Positions 18,501 through 25,745 of a stretch of 64,000 nucleotides of DNA are shown here, piece after piece. The position numbers and the translations under genes were made by a program. The stretch is taken from positions 1-64,000 of the forward strand of contig JAFUNJ010000010.1 in the NCBI GenBank assembly GCA_017482355.1, given 5' to 3'. The number at the start of each line of letters is the position of its first letter. Position 1 is the stretch's first letter. The stretch is from Clostridia bacterium. GTDB taxonomy: Bacteria; Bacillota; Clostridia; Oscillospirales; CAG-272. The notes beneath the pieces were generated by a model. The model saw only the letters and a list, made by a program, of their open reading frames with translations. It had not been told where the DNA came from and did no database searches.

Positions 18501-19140
18501 CGAGGACAGTAAGACCTATACTATCCCGTTCGGAACGCGTCTTACCGTTACCGAGGGTCAGTTCGTGGCTCAGGGAACTCCCATGACCGAGGGCTATATG
18601 GCTCCCGCCGATATTCTCCGCGTCAGTGGTCTTGATGCAGTTTACGACTACATCATCCGCGAGGTACAGAGAGTTTACCGTATGCAGTCTATCGGTATCA
18701 ACGATAAGCATATCGAGGTTATCGCTCGCCAGATGACGAGAAAGATCAACGTTGATAATCCCGGTGATACTGATATTCTCGTCGGCTCGACGATCGACGT
18801 CGGTGACTTTGACGATGCGAACGCAGTTCTTCAGGCGCGTATCGACGCAGGCGAGAGAGATCTCTGTCTCGCAAGCGGATCGCGTGTTCTTCTCGGTATC
18901 ACGAAGGCGTCTATCCAGACTAACTCCTTCCTCTCCGCAGCATCCTTCCAGGAGACCACAAAGGTTCTCACCGAAGCCGCTATCAAGGGCAAGGTCGACC
19001 ACCTTCTCGGTCTTAAGGAGAACGTGCTTATCGGTAAGCTTATTCCTGCCGGAACAGGTATGGAACGCTACCGCAGCGTAGAGCTCGAAAAGGTTGAACC
19101 CGAAGCAGAAGAAGCTGCCGAAGAAACCGAAAACGCATAA
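15589..19140 (+). CDS. rpoC: DNA-directed RNA polymerase subunit beta'
   Basis: The 1183-residue beta' subunit carries the catalytic Mg-binding loop NADFDGDQM. The N-terminal zinc site is [19 protein letters not shown] and the second zinc site is [13 protein letters not shown]. The bridge helix/trigger loop region ([27 protein letters not shown]) is intact, and [28 protein letters not shown] is the conserved trigger-loop segment. The length and simple domain order fit Firmicutes. AGGAGG lies eight bases upstream of the ATG, and the gene is co-transcribed with rpoB. A Glu/Ala-rich tail ends the protein. Confidence 0.98.
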   Translation: MEHNVFDSIKIGLASPEMIRSWSYGEVKKPETINYRTLKAERDGLFCEKIFGPSKDWECFCGKYKRVRYKGKVCEKCGVEVTTKKVRRERMGHIELAAPVSHIWYFRAIPSKMGLLLDISPRLLEKVLYFAQYIVIDPGTTPLSKYQIITEREYREMYERYENDFKVGMGAEAVKELLAEIDIEELSRQLKEELSTASGQKKLRLIKRLDVVEAFRRSGNKPEWMILEVLPVIPPEIRPMVQLDGGRFAASDLNDLYRRVINRNNRLAHLLELNAPEIIIRNEKRMLQEAVDALIDNGRRGKPVTGPSNRPLKSLSEMLRGKQGRFRQNLLGKRVDYSGRSVIVVGPELKIYQCGLPKEMALELFKPFVMKRLVETQKASNIKDAKKKVDKVDTCVWDALENVIKEHPVLLNRAPTLHRLSIQAFEPVLVEGRAIKLHPLVCTAFNADFDGDQMPVHVPLSAEAQAEARFLMLSANNLLKPVDGKAVTVPSQDMVLGSYYLTIDKAGEVGENHVFRDFDEAMMAYANGVLGLHAPIKVRVSREINGEAHTGIIDATLGRLIFNQPIPQDLGYVDRSDPEKMLDLEIDFTCGKKQLGDIVNRCIEKHGFSVAAQVLDDIKAMGYKYSTKAAISISISDVTIPDEKYTFIAEAEKKVANVHKSFMRGQLTEDERYNNVIKIWEQTTKDIVAALQGRFDRYNPIKMMSDSGARGNMTQMRQLAGMRGLMFATNGRTMEIPIKSNFREGLNILEYFVAARGARKSLSDTALKTADSGYLTRRLVDVSQDVIVREQDCGTNHGLVVTAIKDDSDVIEPLKDRLVGRFTIGEVVNPATGEVIVGDNEMISEEQANAIVACGIESVHIRSILNCKARHGVCAHCYGADLANGRTVNVGEAVGIIAAQSIGEPGTQLTMRTFHTGGVAGSDITQGLPRVEELFEARRPKKTSVIAEISGTVSMGEQKKMKAITITSQDGEDSKTYTIPFGTRLTVTEGQFVAQGTPMTEGYMAPADILRVSGLDAVYDYIIREVQRVYRMQSIGINDKHIEVIARQMTRKINVDNPGDTDILVGSTIDVGDFDDANAVLQARIDAGERDLCLASGSRVLLGITKASIQTNSFLSAASFQETTKVLTEAAIKGKVDHLLGLKENVLIGKLIPAGTGMERYRSVELEKVEPEAEEAAEETENA

Positions 19141-19152
19141 AATTAATAGTTA

Positions 19153-19178
19153 AAGGCACTCCGAAAGGAGTGCCTTTT
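19153..19178 (+). terminator. Intrinsic terminator of rpoB-rpoC
   Basis: AAGGCACTCC pairs with GGAGTGCCTT around a GAAA tetraloop and ends TTTTCT. Confidence 0.88.
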
Positions 19179-19223
19179 CTCTTGCCTCGCCTCTACCATA
19201 AAAGTTTTGAACGTTTCTTCATA

Positions 19224-19275
19224 GGGACAGGCAACCTCGGAACCCCCAAAGCTCATCTTATTCGCTTCGGGGGTT
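19224..19275. repeat. Dispersed inverted repeat element
   Basis: GGGACAGGCAACCTCGG followed by AACCCCCAAAGCTCAT...GCTTCGGGGGTT is an imperfect palindrome. An inverted copy lies at 40341-40394 (GGTTCCCCGAAACGAATGAAATGAG...CGAGGTTGCCTGTCCC), and a fragment lies at about 6960-6985. The rest of 19179-19356 holds no visible gene. Confidence 0.65.
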
Positions 19276-19356
19276 CACATAGCCGTCGCATCATACAAAG
19301 GCGTGGCAAGAGAACGTCTGTGTTTGCTAAACGAGTTCGTCTATATTTCTATAATT

Positions 19357-19389
19357 AAAAAACTCTCCTGCGGTGCAGGAGAGTTTTTT
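19357..19389 (-). terminator. Bidirectional terminator after the 5'-nucleotidase gene
   Basis: AAAAAACTCTCCTG pairs with CAGGAGAGTTTTTT, giving a T-run on both strands. It begins two bases before the minus-strand stop codon. Confidence 0.88.
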
Positions 19390-19390
19390 A

Positions 19391-20899
19391 TCAGTGCGAA
19401 AGTCCGCCTTCTTTGATATAATCCGCAAGCAGGTCGCGGGCGTAGATCGGCTCGTCAAGACGAGTGATCTCGGTCAAGCGGTTGGGCGCGTAGGTCGAGG
19501 AATAGCTGTCGACAATGATATAGTATGTTCTGTTCGGGTCGAGGTTCTTTTTAACGCTCTCGCCGTAGGAATTGTAGTAGATATAATAATTTGAATTATC
19601 GGTATTGAAGAAGCGTCTTTCAAGGTCGGAGCCCTTGATCGAGCAGAGGACAAGGTTATTGTCAAACGGGAAAATGGAGTATAGGTCGCCGTACCGTATC
19701 TCGCCCGCTTCAAGGTCGTAGGGGGAACGTGCAGATAGGTATCCGCCGCCGAGTACGATGTCGTACTGATCGCCCCAAAGCTCAACGCCCTTTTCGTAAT
19801 AGAGCTGTGCGATAACGTCGCGCAGATAGTCGGAGCTTCGCCATGTCGGCGTGGTACCAAGCACCTCATCCCCTGCGGCGATCTCGTCCTTGTACTTATC
19901 AAGAAGCTCGTTTACGATAGGAGAATCGGGGAGCTGATAGTATTCGTTGGTTCTTATGAATTTAGCTTCAAGGACTGCCTTATTGCCGTTTGCCGTGTTG
20001 TAACGGGCAGATGCGTAGGTGATACCGTCGTTGTCGCCGCCACCCTGAAGATGCCAGATGCCCTCGTCATCGGGCTTTGCGTAGCTTCTATGCGTGTGAC
20101 CCTCAAAAACGAGGTCAACGTATCCGCGCGAAAGGGTTATGTCGTAATATGAGGTGCCGTAATTTACGCTTCCGTTCGTGCCGCCGTCGTGAAGCGAGTA
20201 AACGATAAACTCGACGCCTTCCTCAGTGCGCAGACGCTCCGACTCTGCCTTGACAAGCTCTGTCAGCTCGTCGCCCGTCTTGAAATAAACGTCCTCGACC
20301 TTTTCGGGAGCGATAGAGGAATAGCAGTCGCCCATCGCGCCGATGATTCCGACCGTCACGCCGTTCAGCTCAACGACGACCGAGCTATCGCAGTATTCGA
20401 CCTGCTTATTTGTCTCGCGGTCGTAAATGTTAATTGCGAGGAACGGGAAGTCGGCTAGCTCCTCGTTCTCGATTATCGCTTCCTCGCCCCAGTCAAATTC
20501 GTGATTGCCGAGCGTCATTGAGACAAATCCAACGCGGTTCATCCACTCCGTCATCATATTCCCCGAGGTCAGGTTCGATTCGGGACTTCCTTGCCACATA
20601 TCGCCCGATGCGAGCAGCACGGTGTTCGGATTTTTTGCGCGCGCCTGTTCAAAATAGGTCGTCAGCTCGTCGATACCGGGCTGTGAATCGGTGTCCGAGA
20701 ATTTTCCGTGCAGGTCGTTGAGCGCGTAGAGGTCAAAGTAGACGAGAACGAGGCGGTTGCAACTATCGCAAAAGCCGTCGTCATTCTTATCCTTGTGATT
20801 GCCGTCGCACTTTTTCTCGGGTTTTCCGCATGAAGCAAAAAAGAGCGCAGAAAGTGCCAAAATCAGCGCCAAAATGCGTGTTTTTGTGCCGTTTTTCAT
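19391..20899 (-). CDS. 5'-nucleotidase/bifunctional metallophosphatase lipoprotein
   Basis: The 502-residue protein is an UshA-type enzyme that would remove phosphate from extracellular nucleotides or related esters. The signal peptide ends in lipobox FASC at about residue 24. A short Cys/His segment (CDGNHKDKNDDGFCDSC) precedes the catalytic domain and may bind calcium or zinc. Metallophosphoesterase motifs are NDLHG, GDMWQGSPESN, GNHEFDWG, and GHTHR, in order. The C-terminal 5_nucleotid_C domain (about 320-490) carries GGGYLSARSPYDL and IFPFDNNL. The start is supported by GGAGAG about seven bases upstream. It is monocistronic with its own promoter and terminator. Salvage of purines or phosphate is likely; exact substrate unknown. 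Confidence 0.92.
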   Translation of the reverse strand: MKNGTKTRILALILALSALFFASCGKPEKKCDGNHKDKNDDGFCDSCNRLVLVYFDLYALNDLHGKFSDTDSQPGIDELTTYFEQARAKNPNTVLLASGDMWQGSPESNLTSGNMMTEWMNRVGFVSMTLGNHEFDWGEEAIIENEELADFPFLAINIYDRETNKQVEYCDSSVVVELNGVTVGIIGAMGDCYSSIAPEKVEDVYFKTGDELTELVKAESERLRTEEGVEFIVYSLHDGGTNGSVNYGTSYYDITLSRGYVDLVFEGHTHRSYAKPDDEGIWHLQGGGDNDGITYASARYNTANGNKAVLEAKFIRTNEYYQLPDSPIVNELLDKYKDEIAAGDEVLGTTPTWRSSDYLRDVIAQLYYEKGVELWGDQYDIVLGGGYLSARSPYDLEAGEIRYGDLYSIFPFDNNLVLCSIKGSDLERRFFNTDNSNYYIYYNSYGESVKKNLDPNRTYYIIVDSYSSTYAPNRLTEITRLDEPIYARDLLADYIKEGGLSH

Positions 20900-20929
20900 T
20901 AATTCTCTCCGTATTTTTTCATTAATTAC

Positions 20930-20958
20930 ATTATATACGATTTTTCGTCTGCCGTCAA
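20930..20958 (-). promoter_or_regulatory. Promoter of the 5'-nucleotidase gene
   Basis: On the minus strand TTGACG and TATAAT are separated by 17 bases, about 30 bases before the start codon. Confidence 0.75.
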
Positions 20959-21003
20959 CAATTGATTTGTCCTAGGGTCGAGATCGCAATTTCCGACAAG
21001 CAA

Positions 21004-21036
21004 AATAAAAACGGCAGAGGGATTTCCTCTGCCGTT
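21004..21036 (-). terminator. Terminator of the Gfo/Idh/MocA gene
   Basis: AACGGCAGAGG pairs with CCTCTGCCGTT; on the minus strand a TTTTATTTTG run follows. Confidence 0.8.
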
Positions 21037-21048
21037 ATGTTTTTTATA

Positions 21049-22101
21049 TCAGCACTTAAGTTCTGTGCGCTTTGCTGCAGACTGATAGAGCAGGTCGAGA
21101 AGCTTTGCGCTTTCGAGAATGTTGTCGATATTGTTTCTGTTCTTCACGCCTGTGCCGATCGACTCGAGGAACGCCTCGTCCTCTGCCTTGTAGAAATTGG
21201 GGTTGTCGTGGTCGGTCGTGTGAGACTCGAGAGTCTTTGCATCCCAGTAGGTGAACTGACCGCAGTAGTTAAGACGCGCACCCATCTTGTCGCCGAGGAA
21301 GTCGATATACATTTCGTCGACGCCGATATTCTGTGCCCACGCGCCGTTGAAGGAGATGCTTGCCTTGTCGGTACGGACGTAACCTGTGATGAAGTCGTCA
21401 ACGTCGTTCGTTCCGTTTTCGATGTCAGCGGTATCCTCTGCCCACATATAGGTGTACTTATAATCCTTCATATCCTTTGCCATCTCGCAGTAAGCGTCAC
21501 AGGTAACGTCAAGAAGCTTAGGAGCGCCGAGAATGTAAAGGATGAGGTCGAGGAAGTGTACGCCCCAGTCGATAAGAACGCCGCCGCCAGACTGTTCTTT
21601 AGTTGTAAACGCGCCGCCGAGACCGGGAATGCTTCTGAAGCGGCGGAAGGAAGCGTAAACGTGGTAGAGATTACCGAACTTGCCTTCAGCTACCATATCG
21701 TGAAGCATCTCAACAGACTTCTGATAGCGGTTGCAAACGCCGATGTTGAGGATCTTGCCCTGCTTGTCTGCCTCTTTTTTCATTTCGCAGGAGAGAGCGT
21801 AGTTTACGGTGATGGGCTTTTCACACATAACGTGCTTGCCTGCACGGAGTGCGTCCATTGTGACGGTGTAATGTGCATAGTTGGGGGTGAGAACGAATAC
21901 TGCGTCGACCTCGGGGTCGTTAAGCGCGATCTTGTAATCGGTGATTACGTTTTCAATCTTGGGATGAGCTTCCTTCATTGCCTGTGCCTTTTCGACGATG
22001 AGGTCGCACGCGTACTTGATGCGAACGTCGATCTCGTCGAGAGCGGGGAAGTGAGCGTCTCTTGCGATTCTACCGCAACCGATAACTGCTATTGTTTTCA
22101 T
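21049..22101 (-). CDS. Gfo/Idh/MocA-family NAD(P)-dependent oxidoreductase
   Basis: The 350-residue cytoplasmic protein has an N-terminal Rossmann domain with IGCGRIARDAHFPAL, the CEKPIT motif with its conserved Lys, and a C-terminal GFO_IDH_MocA_C-type domain containing GGGVLIDWGVHFLDLIL, where the His lies in the expected catalytic region. Family members act on sugars, inositols or sugar nucleotides. It is transcribed alone between its own promoter and terminator, so context gives little on the substrate. GGAGG about nine bases upstream supports the start. A second, distant family member is at 51199. Confidence 0.88.
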   Translation of the reverse strand: MKTIAVIGCGRIARDAHFPALDEIDVRIKYACDLIVEKAQAMKEAHPKIENVITDYKIALNDPEVDAVFVLTPNYAHYTVTMDALRAGKHVMCEKPITVNYALSCEMKKEADKQGKILNIGVCNRYQKSVEMLHDMVAEGKFGNLYHVYASFRRFRSIPGLGGAFTTKEQSGGGVLIDWGVHFLDLILYILGAPKLLDVTCDAYCEMAKDMKDYKYTYMWAEDTADIENGTNDVDDFITGYVRTDKASISFNGAWAQNIGVDEMYIDFLGDKMGARLNYCGQFTYWDAKTLESHTTDHDNPNFYKAEDEAFLESIGTGVKNRNNIDNILESAKLLDLLYQSAAKRTELKC

Positions 22102-22140
22102 TTTTTGTTCCTCCCAAAATGATTTTTTGCTGTTAAAAAC

Positions 22141-22169
22141 ATTATATCACGGAAAAATCAAATTGTAAA
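22141..22169 (-). promoter_or_regulatory. Promoter of the Gfo/Idh/MocA gene
   Basis: On the minus strand TTTACA and TATAAT are separated by 17 bases, 40 bases before the start codon. Confidence 0.7.
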
Positions 22170-22281
22170 TAAGCAATTACCTCGCAATTTTGCTGTTTTA
22201 CTGCATTTTTTTGCGAAAAAACGTATTCCTTCCGCCGTCAAATAATAATTCAATATTTAATGAGAAAATTTCACAAACGGC

Positions 22282-22310
22282 TTGCAATTTGTCGGAGAAT
22301 GTTATATAAT
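22282..22310 (+). promoter_or_regulatory. Promoter of the surface protein gene at 22367
   Basis: TTGCAA and TATAAT are separated by 17 bases, with the -10 about 57 bases before the start codon. Confidence 0.7.
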
Positions 22311-22366
22311 GATGTAAGAAATATACCCATGGCAAAATTTTTAAATATTTTTTATGGAGGTTCATT

Positions 22367-23464
22367 ATGAACAAAAGAATTAAGGTTCTTGTCTCTGCTG
22401 TTCTCGCGGCTGTAATGCTTGTTATTTGCATTCCGTTTACTGCGGCGGCTGCAAGCAGCACTCAGGAAATCCATGCTAACGAAGGTACCCTTTCCGGCGA
22501 AACAATAACTTGGACTTTCGACGACTTCACATGGAAGACTGAAAAAGCAAGTTCTACTACCAATATCCGTGTTACGGATACAGACCATTTCAGAGCGTAT
22601 AAGGGTTCTAAGACCACTATCACTGCTCTTGGTGGTAAGACCATTTCTAAGGTTATAATCACTCACAAGTACACCGATAATGTCCTCAATCAGGCAGCTT
22701 ACGCTGAGGGATCCACCGCTGCAACTGTTTCTCTTGACAGCACCGGTAAGATTACTACCATTCAGCTTAATACTCCTGCTGAGTCTCTCGTAATTGTTGC
22801 AGGCGCACAGTGGCGTGTATATACTGTCGAGGTTGTATTCTATGAAGCCGGCGCAGCATGTGAGCATGCATACGACGGTTGTACTGATGCTGAATGTAAC
22901 CTCTGCAGCGAGCCCCGTACTGCCGGTCAGCACGAGTACACTAACGATTACGATGCAATTTGTGATAAGTGTTCTCAGCCCCGCACTGTAACTCTTCCCG
23001 CTGAAGGTACTACCCTCGATTTCGCAACCGTAGATGCTATTGGTAAGGTTCAGAATGGCGAGACTGTTGAAAAGTACTACGTTGAAGGCGAAATTACCGA
23101 AATTTACAACGATACATACGGTAATATGTATATCAAAGATGAAAACGGTACCGAGCTTTGCGTTTATGGTTCTTACAGCGCTGACGGTACTCAGAGATAC
23201 GACGCAGTTGCTGAAGCTGATCGTTGGAAGGTTGGCGACAAGGTTAAGGTATACGGCGTTCTCGGCGCATACAATAACAAGGGCCAGGTTGAAAACGGTT
23301 GGGTTACTGTAATTCCCGCAGGATCTAGCAACCAGGGCGGCAACACCGGCTCCGGCAACCAGGGCGCAGGTTCTCCCGACACCGGCGACAACGTAGCTGC
23401 TTACATCGCAGTTGCAGTTGTTGCTCTCTTCGGAATCGCTTACGTTTCCAAGAAGAAGCACTGA
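22367..23464 (+). CDS. Sortase-type exported protein with Cys-rich module and OB-fold-like domain
   Basis: The 365-residue protein has a signal peptide (about 1-27, AAA cleavage region) and a beta-rich N-terminal domain with repeated TTT/S motifs (about 30-160). A Cys/His-rich module follows (CEHAYDGCTDAECNLC...CDKCSQPRTV, about 165-210), and then an OB-fold-like domain (YYVEGEITEIYNDTYGNMYI...VKVYGVLGAYN) at about 235-315. It ends in a Gly-rich stalk, SPDTGDN, a membrane helix and a KKKH tail, which is a sorting signal of (S)PxTG type. It is a good candidate substrate for the class B sortase at 4893. A perfect GGAGG precedes the ATG. Function beyond cell-wall attachment is unknown. Confidence 0.82.
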   Translation: MNKRIKVLVSAVLAAVMLVICIPFTAAAASSTQEIHANEGTLSGETITWTFDDFTWKTEKASSTTNIRVTDTDHFRAYKGSKTTITALGGKTISKVIITHKYTDNVLNQAAYAEGSTAATVSLDSTGKITTIQLNTPAESLVIVAGAQWRVYTVEVVFYEAGAACEHAYDGCTDAECNLCSEPRTAGQHEYTNDYDAICDKCSQPRTVTLPAEGTTLDFATVDAIGKVQNGETVEKYYVEGEITEIYNDTYGNMYIKDENGTELCVYGSYSADGTQRYDAVAEADRWKVGDKVKVYGVLGAYNNKGQVENGWVTVIPAGSSNQGGNTGSGNQGAGSPDTGDNVAAYIAVAVVALFGIAYVSKKKH

Positions 23465-23479
23465 TTTAAACTAAAATAA

Positions 23480-23509
23480 AACAAGCGACCGTACGGTCGC
23501 TTGTTTTTT
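23480..23509 (+). terminator. Intrinsic terminator of the gene at 22367
   Basis: AACAAGCGACCG pairs with CGGTCGCTTGTT and ends in a T-run. The core CGACCG resembles the terminators at 11026 and 40653. Confidence 0.88.
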
Positions 23510-23795
23510 GTGTATTTAGAGGCGAATCGGAGCGTTTTTTACCTTCTCCCGCTGGAGAAGGCAAGACAACGCGGCGAAGCTTCCTTGAATCGAAAGGGGT
23601 TTCCAAAGGGGAAAACGTATAAAAACGCTTTGCGTTTTTTGTCGGTTTGAGCCCCGAGTAGCAAATTCTGAGAATTTGCTACGGCGTGTTTCTTTGTAAC
23701 TTTCTTGCACGAGCAAGAAAGTTGTGAAATGGAGAAAGGAAGTTTTTCAAAAATGAAAAGACACCGATTCAAGCTATCGCCTGAATCGGTGTCCT
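23510..23795. repeat. Intergenic region with a dispersed repeat and hairpins, no gene
   Basis: CCTTCTCCCGC-TGGAGAAGG at 23540-23561 is a copy of the repeat seen at 6920 and 63425. Further palindromes follow: AAACGC/GCGTTT near 23618-23636, AGCAAATTCT/AGAATTTGCT near 23658-23681, and ACTTTCTTGC/GCAAGAAAGT near 23698-23721. A hairpin ACACCGATTCA/TGAATCGGTGT at 23761-23791 probably terminates the minus-strand gene at 23796. Confidence 0.6.
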
Positions 23796-23993
23796 TCATT
23801 TTTCCTTATAGTAAAGCATACAGTGGCAGTATCCCTCAAAATCGGGATCGGCGATCTGCGCCTTGAATTCCTCGCACATACACTTTATGTCCTCGCTCTT
23901 GCCGACACGGCAGGGGCAATATCCGCCTTTGGCCTTAAGACCTTCTTTTACGGTCTTAACGATCTCCTCGTTTTCGTTCAGGCGAATCTTCAT
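23796..23993 (-). CDS. Ferredoxin-thioredoxin reductase catalytic chain-like protein
   Basis: The 65-residue protein has the six-cysteine signature of the FTR catalytic subunit: C26-P-C28, C38-M-C40 and C56-H-C58. In FTR these form a 4Fe-4S cluster next to a redox-active disulfide that passes electrons from ferredoxin to thioredoxin. The second motif is CMC rather than the common CPC, and the chain is shorter than plant FTR. Its ATG overlaps the thioredoxin stop codon by one base (TAATG), so the two are translationally coupled and almost surely partners. No variable (beta) FTR subunit is nearby. Ferredoxin-driven thioredoxin reduction in an anaerobe is the likely role, which is an inference from context. 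Confidence 0.8.
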   Translation of the reverse strand: MKIRLNENEEIVKTVKEGLKAKGGYCPCRVGKSEDIKCMCEEFKAQIADPDFEGYCHCMLYYKEK

Positions 23994-24301
23994 TAAAGAC
24001 CTCCGTCAACGAATGCGCGAAGCTCGTCTGCGTTAAGATACCCCTTAGTGTTCGCGGTGATCTCGCCGTTCTTTATAACGAAGAGCGTCGGGATAACGCT
24101 TACACCGTAACGGCGAGCAAGATCCGGCTCATCGTCAACGTCGACCTTTACGAACTCAACGTCGGGATATTCGGGAGCTACCTCCTCAAGCACGGGTGCG
24201 AGCATCTTGCAGGGACCGCACCAGGTTGCAAAGAAGTCAACTAGAACGGTCTTGCCTTCGGAAAGAAGAGCGTCAAATTCGGCTGTATTTACATGTTTCA
24301 T
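23993..24301 (-). CDS. trxA: Thioredoxin
   Basis: The 102-residue protein has the WCGPCK active site (Cys28, Cys31) in the FFATWCGPC context, the buried Asp in VDFFA, and the cis-Pro loop VSVIPTL. Length and motifs are standard for thioredoxin, which reduces protein disulfides in the cytoplasm. It is first in a two-gene operon with the FTR-like gene, and its promoter's -35 overlaps the stop codon of the protease gene upstream. GGAG is 11 bases upstream of the ATG. Confidence 0.95.
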   Translation of the reverse strand: MKHVNTAEFDALLSEGKTVLVDFFATWCGPCKMLAPVLEEVAPEYPDVEFVKVDVDDEPDLARRYGVSVIPTLFVIKNGEITANTKGYLNADELRAFVDGGL

Positions 24302-24335
24302 ATTATATATTCTCCTTTGGGTTGTTTCTAAGAAG

Positions 24336-24364
24336 ATTATATCTTATTTTGATAAAAAGGTCAA
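24336..24364 (-). promoter_or_regulatory. Promoter of trxA and the FTR-like gene
   Basis: On the minus strand TTGACC and TATAAT are separated by 17 bases. The -35 overlaps the stop codon of the gene at 24361. Confidence 0.75.
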
Positions 24365-25011
24365 GACCTTTTCTTCTCGATCATATCCTTGAGCGCGGAA
24401 ATGGCGTCGGAGAGCGTGCCGAGCGAGTCGATGAGTCCGATCTTCACAGCATCTTCGCCGTCGAGAAGCGTTCCAATGTCGGTTGCCATTTCGTCCGTCT
24501 TCATCATAAGCGAGCGAAGCGCGCTTTCGCTTACGCGCGAATTTCGGCAGATGAACGATACGATCCTGTCCTGCATTTTATTCAGGTTATCGAAGCTTTG
24601 CGGCACTCCGATAACGAGTCCGTTGATCCTTACCGGGTGAAGCGTCATAGTTGCTGACGGCACTATAAACGATTTTCTTGCCGCGACAGCAAGCGGAATT
24701 CCGATAGAGTGACCGCCGCCGAGTACAAGCGAGACCGTCGGCTTGCTCATTCCCGCTATCATCTCGGAGATAGCAAGTCCTGCTTCAACGTCACCGCCGA
24801 CTGTGTTTATAAGAAGCAGAAGTCCGTCTATGTCGCGCCTTTCCTCAATCTCGGCAAGCGCAGGGAGCATGTGCTCGTATTTCGTGACCTTCTGCCCGTC
24901 GGGAAGAAGATAATGCCCCTCGACCTGACCGATTATCGTTAAAAAATGTATTCTTTGCTCTGTGACCGCACCGTCTTTAACTTCGTTTTGCGCTTTATCT
25001 GTATTTTCCAT
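24361..25011 (-). CDS. tepA: ClpP-fold serine protease, TepA family
   Basis: The 216-residue protein belongs to the ClpP/crotonase fold. LLINTVGGDVEAGLAI is the oxyanion-forming Gly-Gly segment, GGGHSIGIPLA carries the nucleophile Ser, and MTLHPVRI holds a His in the expected position. The overall pattern, including a flexible Asp/Glu-rich N-terminus and a Lys/Arg-rich end, fits TepA (translocation-enhancing protein) of Bacillus rather than the ATP-dependent ClpP. No membrane helix is seen, so it should be cytoplasmic. It is divergent from pduL. The proposed role in protein export or sporulation comes from B. subtilis and is not shown here. Confidence 0.82.
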   Translation of the reverse strand: MENTDKAQNEVKDGAVTEQRIHFLTIIGQVEGHYLLPDGQKVTKYEHMLPALAEIEERRDIDGLLLLINTVGGDVEAGLAISEMIAGMSKPTVSLVLGGGHSIGIPLAVAARKSFIVPSATMTLHPVRINGLVIGVPQSFDNLNKMQDRIVSFICRNSRVSESALRSLMMKTDEMATDIGTLLDGEDAVKIGLIDSLGTLSDAISALKDMIEKKRS

Positions 25012-25049
25012 TATTTTCCCCCGTTTTTGCGGAATTTTTTGAAATTCAC

Positions 25050-25078
25050 TTTACTTTTTCGATATAATATAGTATAAT
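25050..25078 (+). promoter_or_regulatory. Promoter of pduL and the phosphohexomutase gene
   Basis: TTTACT and TATAAT are separated by 17 bases, 38 bases before the pduL start. Confidence 0.65.
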
Positions 25079-25116
25079 ACTTTTGTAAACAAAATATTTA
25101 AGTGAGGAACATAAAA

Positions 25117-25692
25117 ATGGCAAACAAAGTTCTCGTTGAAACTTCGGCTCGTCATATCCACCTGACCGAAGAACATATCGAAGCTCTTTTCGGAAAAGGC
25201 GCAACTCTTACTAAGAAAAAGGACCTCTCTCAGCCCGGTCAGTACGCTTGCGAAGAGCGCCTGACTGTTGTTGGACCTAAGAAGTCTATTCCTAACGTTA
25301 TAATTCTCGGACCTGCCCGTCCTGCTTCTCAGGTCGAGGTATCTTTCACCGACGCGCGTACCCTTGGTATTTCTGCTCCCGTTCGTGAGAGCGGTGACCT
25401 TGCGAACACCCCCGGCTGTAAGCTCGTTGGACCTTGCGGCGAGGTCGATCTTGACAGCGGCGTTATCATCGCAAAGCGTCATATCCATATCACCCCCGAG
25501 GATGCAGAGGCAGCAGGTGTTGCTGACAAGGAGATCGTATCCGTTAAGATCGATTCTAACGACAGAAGCACTATCTTCGGCGACGTTGTTATCCGCGTAA
25601 GCCCGAAGTTCGCTACCGCTATGCACATTGATACCGACGAAGCTAACGCGGCTTGCGCATTCGGCGAGTGCTACGGCGAGATCGTAAAGTAA
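25117..25692 (+). CDS. pduL: Phosphate propanoyltransferase
   Basis: The 191-residue enzyme is a PduL-type phosphotransacylase that exchanges CoA and phosphate on acyl groups, linking acyl-CoA to acyl-phosphate and ATP formation. Zinc-binding His motifs are ARHIHLTEEHIEALFG near the N-terminus, KRHIHITPEDA and MHIDTDEANA. The usual N-terminal encapsulation helix of microcompartment members is missing and no shell genes are nearby, so a free cytoplasmic role in acetate or propionate fermentation is likely. ATG 25117 is preferred over an in-frame GTG at 25102 because GAGG is nine bases upstream. It appears co-transcribed with the mutase gene at 25746. Confidence 0.93.
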   Translation: MANKVLVETSARHIHLTEEHIEALFGKGATLTKKKDLSQPGQYACEERLTVVGPKKSIPNVIILGPARPASQVEVSFTDARTLGISAPVRESGDLANTPGCKLVGPCGEVDLDSGVIIAKRHIHITPEDAEAAGVADKEIVSVKIDSNDRSTIFGDVVIRVSPKFATAMHIDTDEANAACAFGECYGEIVK

Positions 25693-25702
25693 TTTAACGC
25701 CG

Positions 25703-25726
25703 AGGACACCGCAACTGCGGTGTCCT
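25703..25726 (+). other. Strong stem-loop between pduL and the mutase gene
   Basis: GGACACCGCA pairs perfectly with TGCGGTGTCC. There is no T-run, so it may mark RNA processing, stabilise the pduL transcript, or partly terminate, rather than fully separate the genes. Confidence 0.6.
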
Positions 25727-25745
25727 TGCTATTTAAGGAGATAAT

